Assembly: GCA_964633815.1 (NCBI GenBank)
Contig: CAZWHW010000020.1
Coordinates: 1-32,382, forward strand
Source of the DNA: CALKZN01 sp964633815
Lineage (GTDB): Bacteria > Pseudomonadota > Gammaproteobacteria > Arenicellales > Arenicellaceae
Direction of reading: 5' to 3'
DNA length: 32,382 nucleotides
Of this stretch, positions 1 to 8,596 are shown one piece after another (within the stretch, counting starts at the first letter, position 1; the number at the start of each line of letters is the position of its first letter). Made by a program: the position numbers and the translations under genes. The notes beneath the pieces are model-generated. The model was given only the letters and a program-made list of their open reading frames with translations, did no database searches and had not been told where the DNA came from.

Positions 1-170
1 CCCACCAACATGTCTGGTCGCTTGACCGACTCATGCATGCGGATGACATTGCTTTCTTTCTCTTTCTGCTCTTGTTGTGGCTGTTCTACTTGTGCTTCTG
101 CCTCCGCTGCTTGTGCTTCCGCATCTTGAACAGAATAGCCTACGATTTTCTTATCTATTTTATTCGCCAT
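1..170 (-). CDS. nrdJb: NrdJb, second subunit of split B12-dependent ribonucleotide reductase (5' part only)
   Basis: This is the amino-terminal 56 codons of a gene running off the left edge of the window. The ATG is at 170-168, preceded on the minus strand by a purine-rich stretch with AAGAGA that can act as ribosome binding site. The peptide opens MANKIDKKIVGYSV, continues with a low-complexity Ala/Glu/Gln stretch (about residues 16-38), then VIRMHESVKRPDMLVG. An opening of the form 'KIxxKIVGY', a charged linker and 'RPxxLVG' is what I recall from the small TSCPD-domain partner of class II reductase (NrdJb of Pseudomonas). Its position directly downstream of nrdJa on the same strand supports this. 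In that system both polypeptides are needed for an active enzyme. The TSCPD domain would lie outside the window, so the call rests on the N-terminus and context. Confidence 0.72.
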   Translation of the reverse strand, partial: MANKIDKKIVGYSVQDAEAQAAEAEAQVEQPQQEQKEKESNVIRMHESVKRPDMLV

Positions 171-265
171 TTTCTTATCTCTTTCTCTTATCTTTGCAAC
201 TGCTAGAAACTTCCTAGTCTTACGTTTGTCTTTACCATTTTTACGATATATAAAATTTTGTATTT

Positions 266-402
266 GAGCGCCTCACTCTGTTTTGAGCCGAGGATTTTGT
301 TCTGAGGCTAGGCGGACAATGTTCTGAAACAAGGAACATACTGAAGTATGTGACGCGTTTCAGGTTGTTGTCCAACAACGCCTCAGGGCAAAAGCATCGC
401 TC
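266..402. repeat. Nested imperfect palindrome between nrdJa and nrdJb (interspersed-repeat candidate)
   Basis: About 137 bases form a set of nested inverted arms. The core is CATACT/AGTATG (337-342 and 345-350). Outside it lie CTGAAAC (324-330) with GTTTCAG (357-363), GGACAA (314-319) with TTGTCC (368-373), CTGAGGC (302-308) with GCCTCAG (380-386), and GAGCG (266-270) with CGCTC (398-402). The concentric layout resembles REP/MITE-like elements seen between genes in many gammaproteobacteria. It sits six bases after the nrdJa stop, so the nrdJa-nrdJb transcript would fold into a large hairpin here. No second copy was seen in the window, so the interspersed nature is inferred. Confidence 0.6.
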
Positions 403-407
403 TAAAA

Positions 408-2645
408 TTAAAACTTCCCGTAGTAGCCCTCTTTCAAGGCATCAAACAAATTAGCCGCCGTATGCGTCTCACCGTCATACTCAATCTCTTCATTGCCTTT
501 ATATTGCACGGTTGAGCCGTCTTCCAAGGTAAAGGTATAGAGCGTGTTCTCAAGGTCTTGCTCTTTGACCAATACGCCTTGGAATGCTTCTGGATTGAAA
601 CGAAATGTGGTGCAACCTTTCAGTCCTTTTTCATAGGCATACATATAGATGTCTTTGAAGTCTTCATACGGATAGTCAGTTGGCACATTCGCTGTTTTCG
701 AAATCGATGAATCCACCCATTTTTGCGCTGCGGCTTGAATGTCTACGTGCTGCGTTGGGGTGATGCTGTCAGAGGTGACAAAATTTTCAGGCAATGCATT
801 GGCTGGTTCTTCAGCATATGGCATGGCATCAGAATTGACCACTGTGCGATAAGCCAATAGTTCATAAGAGAACACATCAACTTTTTCTTTGGTTTTGCGT
901 CCTTCACGAATGACATTGCGTGAATAGTGGTGCGCGAAACTTGGTTCAATGCCGTTGGAAACATTGTTTGCCATTGATAAAGAGATCGTGCCAGTTGGTG
1001 CAATCGAACTATGGTGCGAATAACGCGCGCCAATCTCAGCCAATTGATCAACCAATTCTGGATCAACTTCAGCGATTTGCTGCATATAGCGGCTGTATTT
1101 GGCGTGCAAAATTTTGCCTTTGATTTTTTGACCCGCCTTGTAGCCATCTTTGGCCATTTCTGGGCGCATGGCTAGCATTTCAGTGGTGATTTCAAAATCG
1201 TCATTCATGATTGGCGCTGCGCCTTTTTCTTTCGACAATTCTAGTGCTTGACGCCAACCAGTCATCGCCATTTCTTTGGCGATTTTATCAGTGAATGCCA
1301 CCGACGCATCGTCACCATAGGTCATGCCAAGCATGGTGATGGTTGAACCAAGGCCTAAGAAACCCATGCCATGACGACGTTTGTATTCAATCGCCTCGCG
1401 TTGACCTTCTAATGGCAAGCCATTGATTTCCACCACATTGTCGAGCATGCGGCTGAAGATGCCGACCACTTCGTTATATTTCTCCCAATCAAAGCGCGCT
1501 TTTTCGGTGAATGGGTCTAAAACAAATTTGGTTAGATTGACAGAGCCGAGCAAGCAGCTGCCATAAGGCGGCAATGGTTGCTCACCACAAGGATTAGTGG
1601 CTCGGATGTTTTCGTCAAACCAATTGTTGTTTTTGTCGTTGACTTCATCAATCAAAATAAAGCCTGGCTCAGCAAAATCATAAGTCGAGCTCATGATGGC
1701 ATTCCACAAACGCTCAGCACGAATCGTTTTGTATACTTTACAAGCCGTCAAACCTTCTGCATTGATCACATAGTCTGATGCTTTGGCAGGGAAACGGCGC
1801 CACACCACTTGCTCAGGATTGTTTAGATCAAGCTCGCCACTGTCGGCTTCTTTTTGCGTGAGCGGGAAAGACAACGGCCAATCAGCATTGGCTTTCACTG
1901 CTTCAATGAATTCAGAAGTGATTAATAGCGACAAATTGAATTGACGCAAACGGCCATCTTCACGCTTGGCTTTGATGAAATCCATCACGTCAGGATGGCT
2001 GATGTCGAATGTTGCCATTTGCGCGCCGCGGCGACCACCGGCAGAAGAAACGGTGAAACACATTTTGTCGTAGATATCCATGAACGACAATGGCCCAGAC
2101 GTGTAAGCACCTGCACCTGAGACATAGGCATTTTTCGGGCGCAATGTTGAAAACTCATAACCAATGCCACAGCCTGCTTTTAAGGTCATGCCTGCTTCGT
2201 GGTTTTTGTTCAGAATGTCGCTCATGGAATCCTGAATTGTGCCTGACACGGTGCAATTGATTGTTGATGTGGCTGGTTTATATGCCTGTGCACCCGCATT
2301 AGAAATGATGCGCCCGGCTGGCAATGCTCCATTAGCTAGCGCCCAAACAAAACGCTCATGCCATTTTTCGCGCAAAGCTTCGGTTTCTTCAACTTCAGAC
2401 AAAGCCTTTGCCACACGGCTATAGGTGTCTTCAATCGCTTGATCAACTGGCTCACCCGCTTTATCTTTCAAGCGATACTTAGTGTCCCAAATGTCTGTTG
2501 ATGTGTCTTGTAGTGGCATGTCACGCAATTGTTCATGACCATTGGCTAATTTGTTTGAGTTGTCCATTGCAGTTGCTGACGATGATTCTGTCAGCATGTC
2601 GTTCTGATTTTCTTGTATTTTTTGTTCAGCGGCTGCATTCGCCAT
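408..2645 (-). CDS. nrdJa: NrdJa, adenosylcobalamin-dependent (class II) ribonucleoside-diphosphate reductase, catalytic subunit
   Basis: 745 residues. It reduces ribonucleotides to deoxyribonucleotides with adenosylcobalamin as radical source, so it works with or without oxygen and needs no separate radical subunit. Cysteines line up with the Lactobacillus leichmannii reductase pattern: C131 (INCTVSG) and C364 (YGSC) as redox pair, and C353 with E355 in NPCGE as radical cysteine and general base. The C353-C364 spacing of 11 equals that of C408/C419 in the model enzyme. PTGTISLSMANNVSNGIEP supplies the barrel strand near the phosphate site. The C-terminus (AANLFDALKEGYYGKF) matches the short NrdJa form, which lacks the C-terminal cysteines and relies on NrdJb. 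ATG at 2645 follows AAGAGGA at good spacing. The first 45 or so residues are a poorly conserved extension. Its promoter region runs into the assembly gap. Confidence 0.93.
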   Translation of the reverse strand: MANAAAEQKIQENQNDMLTESSSATAMDNSNKLANGHEQLRDMPLQDTSTDIWDTKYRLKDKAGEPVDQAIEDTYSRVAKALSEVEETEALREKWHERFVWALANGALPAGRIISNAGAQAYKPATSTINCTVSGTIQDSMSDILNKNHEAGMTLKAGCGIGYEFSTLRPKNAYVSGAGAYTSGPLSFMDIYDKMCFTVSSAGGRRGAQMATFDISHPDVMDFIKAKREDGRLRQFNLSLLITSEFIEAVKANADWPLSFPLTQKEADSGELDLNNPEQVVWRRFPAKASDYVINAEGLTACKVYKTIRAERLWNAIMSSTYDFAEPGFILIDEVNDKNNNWFDENIRATNPCGEQPLPPYGSCLLGSVNLTKFVLDPFTEKARFDWEKYNEVVGIFSRMLDNVVEINGLPLEGQREAIEYKRRHGMGFLGLGSTITMLGMTYGDDASVAFTDKIAKEMAMTGWRQALELSKEKGAAPIMNDDFEITTEMLAMRPEMAKDGYKAGQKIKGKILHAKYSRYMQQIAEVDPELVDQLAEIGARYSHHSSIAPTGTISLSMANNVSNGIEPSFAHHYSRNVIREGRKTKEKVDVFSYELLAYRTVVNSDAMPYAEEPANALPENFVTSDSITPTQHVDIQAAAQKWVDSSISKTANVPTDYPYEDFKDIYMYAYEKGLKGCTTFRFNPEAFQGVLVKEQDLENTLYTFTLEDGSTVQYKGNEEIEYDGETHTAANLFDALKEGYYGKF

Positions 2646-2721
2646 ATTGATATTCCTCTTTGTAAATTACACTTTATGTTCGTTTTATTAAATAATTTTC
2701 TAAAAAACAGCTTTCTATATT

Positions 2722-2821
2722 NNNNNNNNNNNNNNNNNNNNNNNNNNNNNNNNNNNNNNNNNNNNNNNNNNNNNNNNNNNNNNNNNNNNNNNNNNNNNNN
2801 NNNNNNNNNNNNNNNNNNNNN
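2722..2821. other. Assembly gap: 100 Ns
   Basis: Exactly 100 undetermined bases, the conventional filler for a scaffold join of unknown length. The gap begins 76 bases upstream of the nrdJa start, so the promoter and any leader of the reductase operon, and perhaps another gene, may be missing. Open frames running through it have no meaning. Confidence 0.98.
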
Positions 2822-2920
2822 TTTGACTCTTTGACGAACTGCTGAAATCAAGTTCTCCATGCAATCAATATTGCTGCACTGTGAGTCTGCAAAAACTGCT
2901 TTATTTGCTATAAACCACAT

Positions 2921-3075
2921 TCAATCACCAACCAATAAAGCTATTCATCAAGCTTTATCGAGTTTATTCATTGAGTTAAGCACTTTAATTCGCTTTTTCC
3001 TCTAGACCTTTACCCCAAGCTAACCAAAAGCGAATATTTCTTATTTATATAAACCCCAACATATGGGGTTTTTTT
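2921..3075 (+). ncRNA. Candidate small structured RNA ending in an intrinsic terminator
   Basis: The stretch between the gap and the next gene has no convincing reading frame but three ordered hairpins. ATAAAGCT/AGCTTTAT (2935-2942 and 2951-2958) has an 8-base loop. A perfect 10-base pair ATTCGCTTTT/AAAAGCGAAT (2988-2997 and 3026-3035) encloses 28 bases. A terminator hairpin follows at 3051-3071 with a T-run. An extended -10-like sequence TGCTATAAA (2906-2914) would start a transcript near 2921, but its -35 match (TCTGCA) is poor. It matches no RNA family I recognise (not 6S, SRP RNA or tmRNA by eye). The alternative is that the terminator simply ends a plus-strand gene hidden in the gap. Confidence 0.3.
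3051..3075 (+). terminator. Intrinsic terminator
   Basis: AAACCCC and GGGGTTT pair around a 7-base loop (AACATAT) and run directly into more T residues. The T-tract is on the plus strand; read on the minus strand it is followed only by mixed A/T. It therefore ends a plus-strand transcript arriving from the gap or from 2921 onward. Confidence 0.75.
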
Positions 3076-3295
3076 ATTTGGTACAGACAAGATAATGGGT
3101 ATTAACAATAAAGACAAGTACTTTCTCTAAAAAAAATTTATTCAACAAACGTTATGAATAAAGCACCAAAATCATGCGTATATACCGCATTCCGCATTAA
3201 AAATTTAAGAAAAAAACCATAAAACACCTCCAAATTAAGCTATATTCTTGTCTTTATAGGGTAATTTTCCACAATTAAGAAGAATCATATAGATT

Positions 3296-4747
3296 ATGCT
3301 TACAAAAATGAGCAAGACACGCATTGCATTAAAGAACTCCATGAAAAAGAGTGCGTTCCTTTCCTGCAGTATTTTTATTGCATGGTGCAATCCTCTTCAC
3401 GCTCAGCAAGACAATTTTCAACTATTAGCTGCCTATGAAGGCAACCCTGAAGCACAGTTTCAACTCGCCTTAACGTATTCAAAGCAAGCGACAAATTTTA
3501 AATTAGCCGCCTATTGGTATAAACAAGCTGCCCGCCAAGGGATGGCGGATGCCCAATACAATCTTGGCCATTTTTATTTACAAGGACTGGGTGTCAAACA
3601 AAGCACTAACGAAACCATCAAGTGGTGGCAACAAGCTGCACACCAAAATTATGCTCCTGCGCAACATAATTTGGGCACTGCCTATTTTGAAGGCGTCGGC
3701 GTAGAAAAAAATAATGACTTAGCTAAACAATGGTTTTTACGCTGTGAAAAGCTTGGCAATACGGCTTGCACAGAATCACTGCGAATTGTTCGCGCTAACG
3801 AAGACACTGATGGTGAACCGGCCGTTCAACCAGAGCTCTTAACTCAAGAAGAACCTTCAACTCAACTTATTTCAAAATCAACAACGGACGAAGTAAAAGT
3901 TGATAAAAAAATTCTCATCCACATCAATGCCAAATCAGACAGCACCGTTGTTGCTGAATTGGATAGCCCTGAAGAATTCTCGGTGTTGCAAAGCACGAAT
4001 GATTGGCAACAAGTTCAACTCAAAACTCCCATAGCTGTTTGGTCTTATAAACCGTTTGTTAGCATAGAGAACTCAATAGGAACAATCACTGGTGACAAGG
4101 TTCGTGCTCGAACTGCGCCATCAATCAACAATAGTAAAATCATCACCGAACTCAGCATTAATACACAGCTTGAGGTGCTCGAAGAAACGGACAAATGGGT
4201 CAAATTGGCATTAAACGATTATATTGCATGGACACCTCTAGTTCGCCAAACGATTGCCAAAGAAGATCAAAAACCTATCACAACGACGGCTGCGCTCAAG
4301 CAAACCAATGAGTCAGATAACTCAAAAGAGACACCGTCAATCAAAGCACCTAAGAAATTAGTTTCTCAATATTCTTTCTTGGATCGCCGTAGTGATGACG
4401 ATTGGTTATTTTCTTCTGATCCAGAAAAGTTTACTGTATTGCTCGGCAATTATGATAATAGCAAAGATCTGACTCAATTCGCCCAAGAAAATCAGCTGTT
4501 AAAGCATAAGCTTGCCCATTTGTTACTCGCCAAGCGAGGCAATATTGAATGGAAATATGTCTTGTATGGCAACTTCAACAGCACCGAAGACGCTATTCAA
4601 TCAATCAAAAACAATGGCTTTAAATACGCCTTTGTGGCCAAGCTCGGCAACATTCAAGAACAACGCTGTAGCGCATGGAAAACCACTATTCCTTCACCAA
4701 AAACTCTAGAAAAATTTTGCTTAAAGAAAACAGCATCCACTTCATGA
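3296..4747 (+). CDS. Exported Sel1-repeat / SH3 / SPOR-like protein
   Basis: 483 residues, not a named gene I recognise. From N to C: a signal peptide (hydrophobic stretch with likely cleavage LHA|QQ after residue 36); about three Sel1/TPR-like repeats (roughly 47-150, e.g. ADAQYNLGHFYLQGLGV and PAQHNLGTAYFEGVGV); one degenerate SH3-like segment (about 203-254) and one better bacterial SH3 (about 266-306, with VRARTAP); a polar linker; and a C-terminal SPOR-like domain (about 378-452, FTVLLGNYDNSKD...YVLYGNF). SPOR domains bind denuded peptidoglycan, and SH3 and Sel1 modules mediate wall and protein contacts, so a periplasmic role in envelope or division is inferred. The start at 3296 has AAGAAGAA somewhat far upstream. 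The in-frame ATG at 3341 gives a more typical signal peptide (MKKSAFLS) and may be the real start. Confidence 0.75.
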   Translation: MLTKMSKTRIALKNSMKKSAFLSCSIFIAWCNPLHAQQDNFQLLAAYEGNPEAQFQLALTYSKQATNFKLAAYWYKQAARQGMADAQYNLGHFYLQGLGVKQSTNETIKWWQQAAHQNYAPAQHNLGTAYFEGVGVEKNNDLAKQWFLRCEKLGNTACTESLRIVRANEDTDGEPAVQPELLTQEEPSTQLISKSTTDEVKVDKKILIHINAKSDSTVVAELDSPEEFSVLQSTNDWQQVQLKTPIAVWSYKPFVSIENSIGTITGDKVRARTAPSINNSKIITELSINTQLEVLEETDKWVKLALNDYIAWTPLVRQTIAKEDQKPITTTAALKQTNESDNSKETPSIKAPKKLVSQYSFLDRRSDDDWLFSSDPEKFTVLLGNYDNSKDLTQFAQENQLLKHKLAHLLLAKRGNIEWKYVLYGNFNSTEDAIQSIKNNGFKYAFVAKLGNIQEQRCSAWKTTIPSPKTLEKFCLKKTASTS

Positions 4748-4759
4748 GATGCTGTTTTC
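4726..4759. terminator. Bidirectional terminator between convergent genes
   Basis: GAAAACAGCAT (4726-4736) and ATGCTGTTTTC (4749-4759) form an 11-base stem with a 12-base loop. The arm carries TTTT for plus-strand transcripts, and on the minus strand the stem ends GCTGTTTTCTTT. The left arm lies within the last codons of the upstream Sel1/SPOR gene, so the one hairpin can serve both it and the convergent AsmA-type gene. Confidence 0.7.
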
Positions 4760-4791
4760 AGCTAAAGCTTGAAAAAGATTCCTGTAAAAAC

Positions 4792-7347
4792 TTAGCCCCC
4801 TAAAAGTTTATCCAGCAACTTGCGTTTAAGTGCATCTTTAGCTTCTTTTTTACGTTCCTTTTTGGTTTTTTCAGGCTGCTCCTCGCTAACACCACTTTGC
4901 TCAGGCTCACTGGTAGAATTCAGGTCATCGTTTGCTGAGGGATCCCCTGTGGAAGGTTCTGCTTGAGATGGCTCTGTTTGCTGTGTAGCCGAATCTTCAG
5001 GAATGCCATATTTCTCATTCAGCTTTTTGCTTAAAACAGACTTCAAAATACTTTTAGAGCTTTTTTTGCTACCGCCTTCAATACCTAATTTACGGTTCAA
5101 ATATTCATCTTTTTTCTCATCAATTTTATCTTTGAATAGAGATTTAGCGAGCGCCTTCATATCAACACGGTATTTAGGGCTGGTCATTGGCCCAGTGAAA
5201 CGTATAGGAATCGTAATGCCTTTTAATTTTTCAATCCCTACGCCACCCTGCCCTTCAAAACTATTCACCACGTTAACATTAGTGGTGTAGTCCACTTGTT
5301 CTTGCTCCAAATCAACCAAACCAGATCCTAAAATGCGAAAAAGTGGCGCTTTCATTTGGAAATCTTTATTCGTTAAAACATTATCTTTCAAATTAAAGGT
5401 GCCACTGAGAGATGAAAATTTTGTTGTGTCAGTTTCATCAGCACTATCTTCATATTCACGGCCTTTAAATTGGTTATAGGTTTTTTCAACACTGCGTAAG
5501 ATTTTTTGAATATCGATACCTTTGATAGCGCCATCATTGACAGCAATATCAATCACACCTTGGCTAGATTGTTGCTGACCTTGCTGTTCAACAACAACAT
5601 CAATATTCAAGCTGCCTTTCCCGCTAAGCTGTTCAGAGATTTGCGCATCACTGAGCAAGCCAGCCAATTGCACTGAATCAATTTTTGTTTTAGCGAACTT
5701 CAAACGCCCACCTGAATTTAGACGTTCATAGCGAATTTCTCCATCAAACGAACCGTCATAAAGCTTGGCAGAAGGCTTGATTACGGTTGTGTCAGCATCA
5801 GAGTCAACATTCACCGCAATATTTTTGATCTTCAAACCACTCGCTATCAAATCATCTATGGTCAATTTACCATTAGCCTTAAACTGCTCAAAAAGTGGCA
5901 TGAGGGCAAACAGTGCATTAATACCTCTCGCATCAGCCGAGTCGCCTGCTTCAATAGCTTCGTTCTCATCCGACTTTGGCACATAATTATCTAGATTGAT
6001 GCTATCGAGCGCCAAGTCCATAGCGATATTTGGATTTTCAAAGTTTTTGATTGCTAACTTACCTGTCAATTGACTGTTATCGATAGTTAAGCGCATGTTA
6101 TTTAGCGACGCTGCGTTAGTGCCGCCGGACATATTCGCCGAAAATCCAACACTTGATAAGGCAGATTCTTGTTCAGGCTCAAACTCTACACCAAAGCTAT
6201 TCATCATCTTTAATGCGTTAAAAGGTTTTACATCAATCACAGCTTTTACATTAGGGTCATCAATAAAATTAGATGCGCTCAAATCATTTACATTAGCGGT
6301 GATGCCATCAACATCAGCAATTAACGCAGCTAGGCTTGCTGTTTGATTAGACAAATTGACCTTAAGAGTTTGCCCGGAAACAACTATTGGTCGACTTTGG
6401 AAATCACCTTGCATAGACAAGTCATTAATTTGCAAAATTTGTGACTTTTGATCAAACACTAATGAAGGAATCGACGAATCCACATTCAAAGGGCCGATTT
6501 CCTCATTATCCATATTAGCTTTTGCTGTGATTTTATTAATTTCAATTAAAGCATCTTTAGCAAAGCTTACCGCCTCAATTTGTAAAGACGATTTCAAATC
6601 ACCTCGTTCAATAACTAAATCTAGATCCGCTGCTTTGGCAACCAATGTATCTATATTGACATTCGCTTTGCCATTGATGTCAAATTGCAGAATGTCAGGT
6701 GTGCTGCTATCTAAAAGCTCACCCGAAGTGACTAGGCTTGCCAAACTACTGCCAAGCAAATTGCCCGTTTTGACATTCAGCTCACGCAATTCATAACGCT
6801 GACCTACTTGACGATCGTCCCAAACCAAACGGCCTGATTCAATATCCACCCCTTGGACAATTAGTGCTAAACCAGCACCGGCTGCAGTTTTTTCATCTTC
6901 TTGGGGAGCTTGCTCGTCACCAGACAAACCATCTAAGCTGGTGAGACCTTGTTTGGTGGTAATGATCTCAATATTTGGTTGTTTCAGAACAATAGTATCG
7001 ACCTGAATGTCTTTCTGTTCTTTAGTAATACTTTTGAGTAGTGGCAAAATTTTCAAACGAATATTCGTGGCATCCACTTCCAGCATATTGCCACCGCCGA
7101 AATCCCCACTTAAGTGATTGGGATGCGAAAACGTCATTTTACCTGTCGTTACACCTAACCATGGAAAGACGGATAATTTCAAATCTCCATCAATGCTTAG
7201 GTCACGTTGTGTTTTATCCTTAACTAAACTCGAGATTTGTTCACGATAATCATTGGGGTCAAAAACCTTGGGAATAACAATGACCGCAATAATCAATAAA
7301 ATAACTAAGGTAATGATGCAACCTAATAACCAACGAATAACTTTCAT
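4792..7347 (-). CDS. AsmA-family inner-membrane/periplasmic protein
   Basis: 851 residues, longer than E. coli AsmA (617). One N-terminal membrane helix (about residues 5-28) leads into the typical AsmA opening: PNDYREQISSLVKDKTQRDL followed by IDGDLKLSVFPWLGV. A long beta-rich periplasmic body follows. The conserved C-terminal AsmA region (GKGSLNIDVVVEQQGQ...GVIDIAVNDGAIKGIDI, then PIRFTGPMTSPKYRVD) is present. The last 100 or so residues are a polar tail ending in a Lys/Arg-rich helix (KKERKKEAKDALKRKLLDKLLGG). Family members are proposed lipid-transfer bridges between inner and outer membranes. The start has AAGG five bases before ATG. It is the downstream neighbour of dusA on the same strand, 102 bases away. 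Confidence 0.88.
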   Translation of the reverse strand: MKVIRWLLGCIITLVILLIIAVIVIPKVFDPNDYREQISSLVKDKTQRDLSIDGDLKLSVFPWLGVTTGKMTFSHPNHLSGDFGGGNMLEVDATNIRLKILPLLKSITKEQKDIQVDTIVLKQPNIEIITTKQGLTSLDGLSGDEQAPQEDEKTAAGAGLALIVQGVDIESGRLVWDDRQVGQRYELRELNVKTGNLLGSSLASLVTSGELLDSSTPDILQFDINGKANVNIDTLVAKAADLDLVIERGDLKSSLQIEAVSFAKDALIEINKITAKANMDNEEIGPLNVDSSIPSLVFDQKSQILQINDLSMQGDFQSRPIVVSGQTLKVNLSNQTASLAALIADVDGITANVNDLSASNFIDDPNVKAVIDVKPFNALKMMNSFGVEFEPEQESALSSVGFSANMSGGTNAASLNNMRLTIDNSQLTGKLAIKNFENPNIAMDLALDSINLDNYVPKSDENEAIEAGDSADARGINALFALMPLFEQFKANGKLTIDDLIASGLKIKNIAVNVDSDADTTVIKPSAKLYDGSFDGEIRYERLNSGGRLKFAKTKIDSVQLAGLLSDAQISEQLSGKGSLNIDVVVEQQGQQQSSQGVIDIAVNDGAIKGIDIQKILRSVEKTYNQFKGREYEDSADETDTTKFSSLSGTFNLKDNVLTNKDFQMKAPLFRILGSGLVDLEQEQVDYTTNVNVVNSFEGQGGVGIEKLKGITIPIRFTGPMTSPKYRVDMKALAKSLFKDKIDEKKDEYLNRKLGIEGGSKKSSKSILKSVLSKKLNEKYGIPEDSATQQTEPSQAEPSTGDPSANDDLNSTSEPEQSGVSEEQPEKTKKERKKEAKDALKRKLLDKLLGG

Positions 7348-7369
7348 ATGAACCTTATGACTCTAAATT

Positions 7370-7395
7370 TAAAAAAAAGATAACGATACTGTATC
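7370..7395 (-). terminator. Weak terminator-like hairpin downstream of dusA
   Basis: Reading the minus strand after dusA, the palindrome GATACAGTATC (7395-7385) is followed within a few bases by a run of T residues (plus-strand A-run ending at 7378). The stem is only five A/T-rich pairs, so termination is uncertain. It may be partial, with read-through into the asmA-type gene. Confidence 0.35.
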
Positions 7396-7449
7396 AATAA
7401 TTAATTACTCAAAGTAATAATTAATGCAAAATTGTCATGTTTGAGTTAA

Positions 7450-8457
7450 TCATAATCCTTGATATTGATTTGCTTGTTGTTGCTTTTCAAGTGCATGTTG
7501 CAATACTTCTAGCCCTGCGTCCTTTAGATGAGCATTTTCACTGATATGCTGCCGCCACAGTCGTGAATTAGGCTCTCCATGAAACAAGCCCACCACATGA
7601 CGGCTTAAGTGATTCAAGCGCGTGCCTTTTGCCAGCTGCTGCTCACAATATTCAAAATAATGTTGTAAAACTTGAACGCGACTTAACACGGTTCGATCAT
7701 CTTCGTATAACTCACTATCAACACCGGACAGAATGTAAGGATTTGAATAGGCTTCACGCCCCATCATGACGCCATCAACATATAACAAATGTTGCTGACA
7801 TTCTTGCAGTGTTTTTACACCGCCATTGATAATAATTTCTAGCTCAGGAAACTCCTGTTTAAGTTGATAAACCAACGCATAGTCCAAAGGAGGGATATCG
7901 CGATTTTCTTTAGGGCTAAGACCTTTCAACCAAGCTTTACGTGCATGCACCAATAACACCTTGCAACCCGCATTGGCAACCGCTTCGGTCAAACGCCATA
8001 ACGCCTCTTGTGGATCTTGATCATCTACGCCTATACGCGTTTTCACCGTGACCGGAATATCCACTGCCTCAGCCATAGCACGAACATTGTCAGCCACTAG
8101 ATCAGGGTCCTGCATTAAACATGCGCCAAATCTGCCTGATTGCACGCGATCACTTGGACAACCAACATTGATGTTCACTTCATCATAATTCCACAATTGA
8201 GCGAGTTCGGCGCAGTGCGCCATGGTTTGAGGATCACTGCCGCCTAATTGCAGTGCAATAGGATGTTCAGCTGCGCTAAAATCTAAGAAACGCGCTCTAT
8301 CACCATGAATCATTGCACCCGTGGTTAACATTTCGGTATACATCACCGAATGATGTGAAATCTGCCGTAGAAAATAACGCGCATGCCGATCAGTACAATC
8401 CAGCATAGGAGCGACACAAAAGCGGCGATTAATTGAATTATCGTTTGACACTTTCAC
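7450..8457 (-). CDS. dusA: tRNA-dihydrouridine(20/20a) synthase DusA
   Basis: 335 residues. A flavin enzyme that reduces uridine to dihydrouridine in the D-loop of tRNA using NADPH. The FMN-binding N-terminus (RRFCVAPMLDCTDRHARYFL) and the catalytic block VNINVGCPSDRVQSGRFGAC with C100 match E. coli DusA very closely. PVTVKTRIGVDDQD, HARKAWLKGLSPKENR and IINGGVKTLQECQQHL carry the phosphate-binding and tRNA-binding elements. GCPSDRV and KAWLxGLSPKENR distinguish DusA from DusB and DusC. The first in-frame start is GTG at 8457. No strong Shine-Dalgarno is visible, and a second GTG two codons in is equally possible. An ATG start would delete the FMN motif. Divergent from the channel gene. Confidence 0.95.
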   Translation of the reverse strand: MKVSNDNSINRRFCVAPMLDCTDRHARYFLRQISHHSVMYTEMLTTGAMIHGDRARFLDFSAAEHPIALQLGGSDPQTMAHCAELAQLWNYDEVNINVGCPSDRVQSGRFGACLMQDPDLVADNVRAMAEAVDIPVTVKTRIGVDDQDPQEALWRLTEAVANAGCKVLLVHARKAWLKGLSPKENRDIPPLDYALVYQLKQEFPELEIIINGGVKTLQECQQHLLYVDGVMMGREAYSNPYILSGVDSELYEDDRTVLSRVQVLQHYFEYCEQQLAKGTRLNHLSRHVVGLFHGEPNSRLWRQHISENAHLKDAGLEVLQHALEKQQQANQYQGL

Positions 8458-8487
8458 TATGATTTATTGGCTTAATAATTCAATCAG

Positions 8488-8516
8488 ATTATACCGATTC
8501 ATTACTGTACAAACAT
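8488..8516 (-). promoter_or_regulatory. Candidate sigma70 promoter for dusA
   Basis: On the minus strand a perfect TATAAT (8493-8488) lies about 30 bases upstream of the dusA GTG. The -35 at 16-17 base spacing (TGTTTG or ATGTTT) is a poor match. The call rests on the -10 and on position in a divergent intergenic region. Confidence 0.4.
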
Positions 8517-8596
8517 GTTATTTATTTATCTTAGATTACGTTAATTTACACTATAATTAACCCTAGAAATGAAAAGCATCTAGTTAGCTTAACTAC

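Noticed and set aside
743..1147. Opposite-frame reading frames within nrdJa, asmA-type, pyk, pgk and other genes
   Set aside because: They lie entirely inside strongly conserved genes, lack ribosome sites and have no recognisable motifs.
2591..2920. Minus-strand frame starting at 2920 and running through the Ns into the nrdJa 5' end
   Set aside because: It spans the gap of unknown length and its real part (33 residues before the Ns) matches nothing I know. The opposite-strand frame across the gap has the same problem.
7396..7449. A/T-rich inverted repeat (ATTAATTAC with an imperfect partner) between dusA and the AsmA-type gene
   Set aside because: The arms differ by an insertion, and such A/T-only matches are expected by chance in this sequence.
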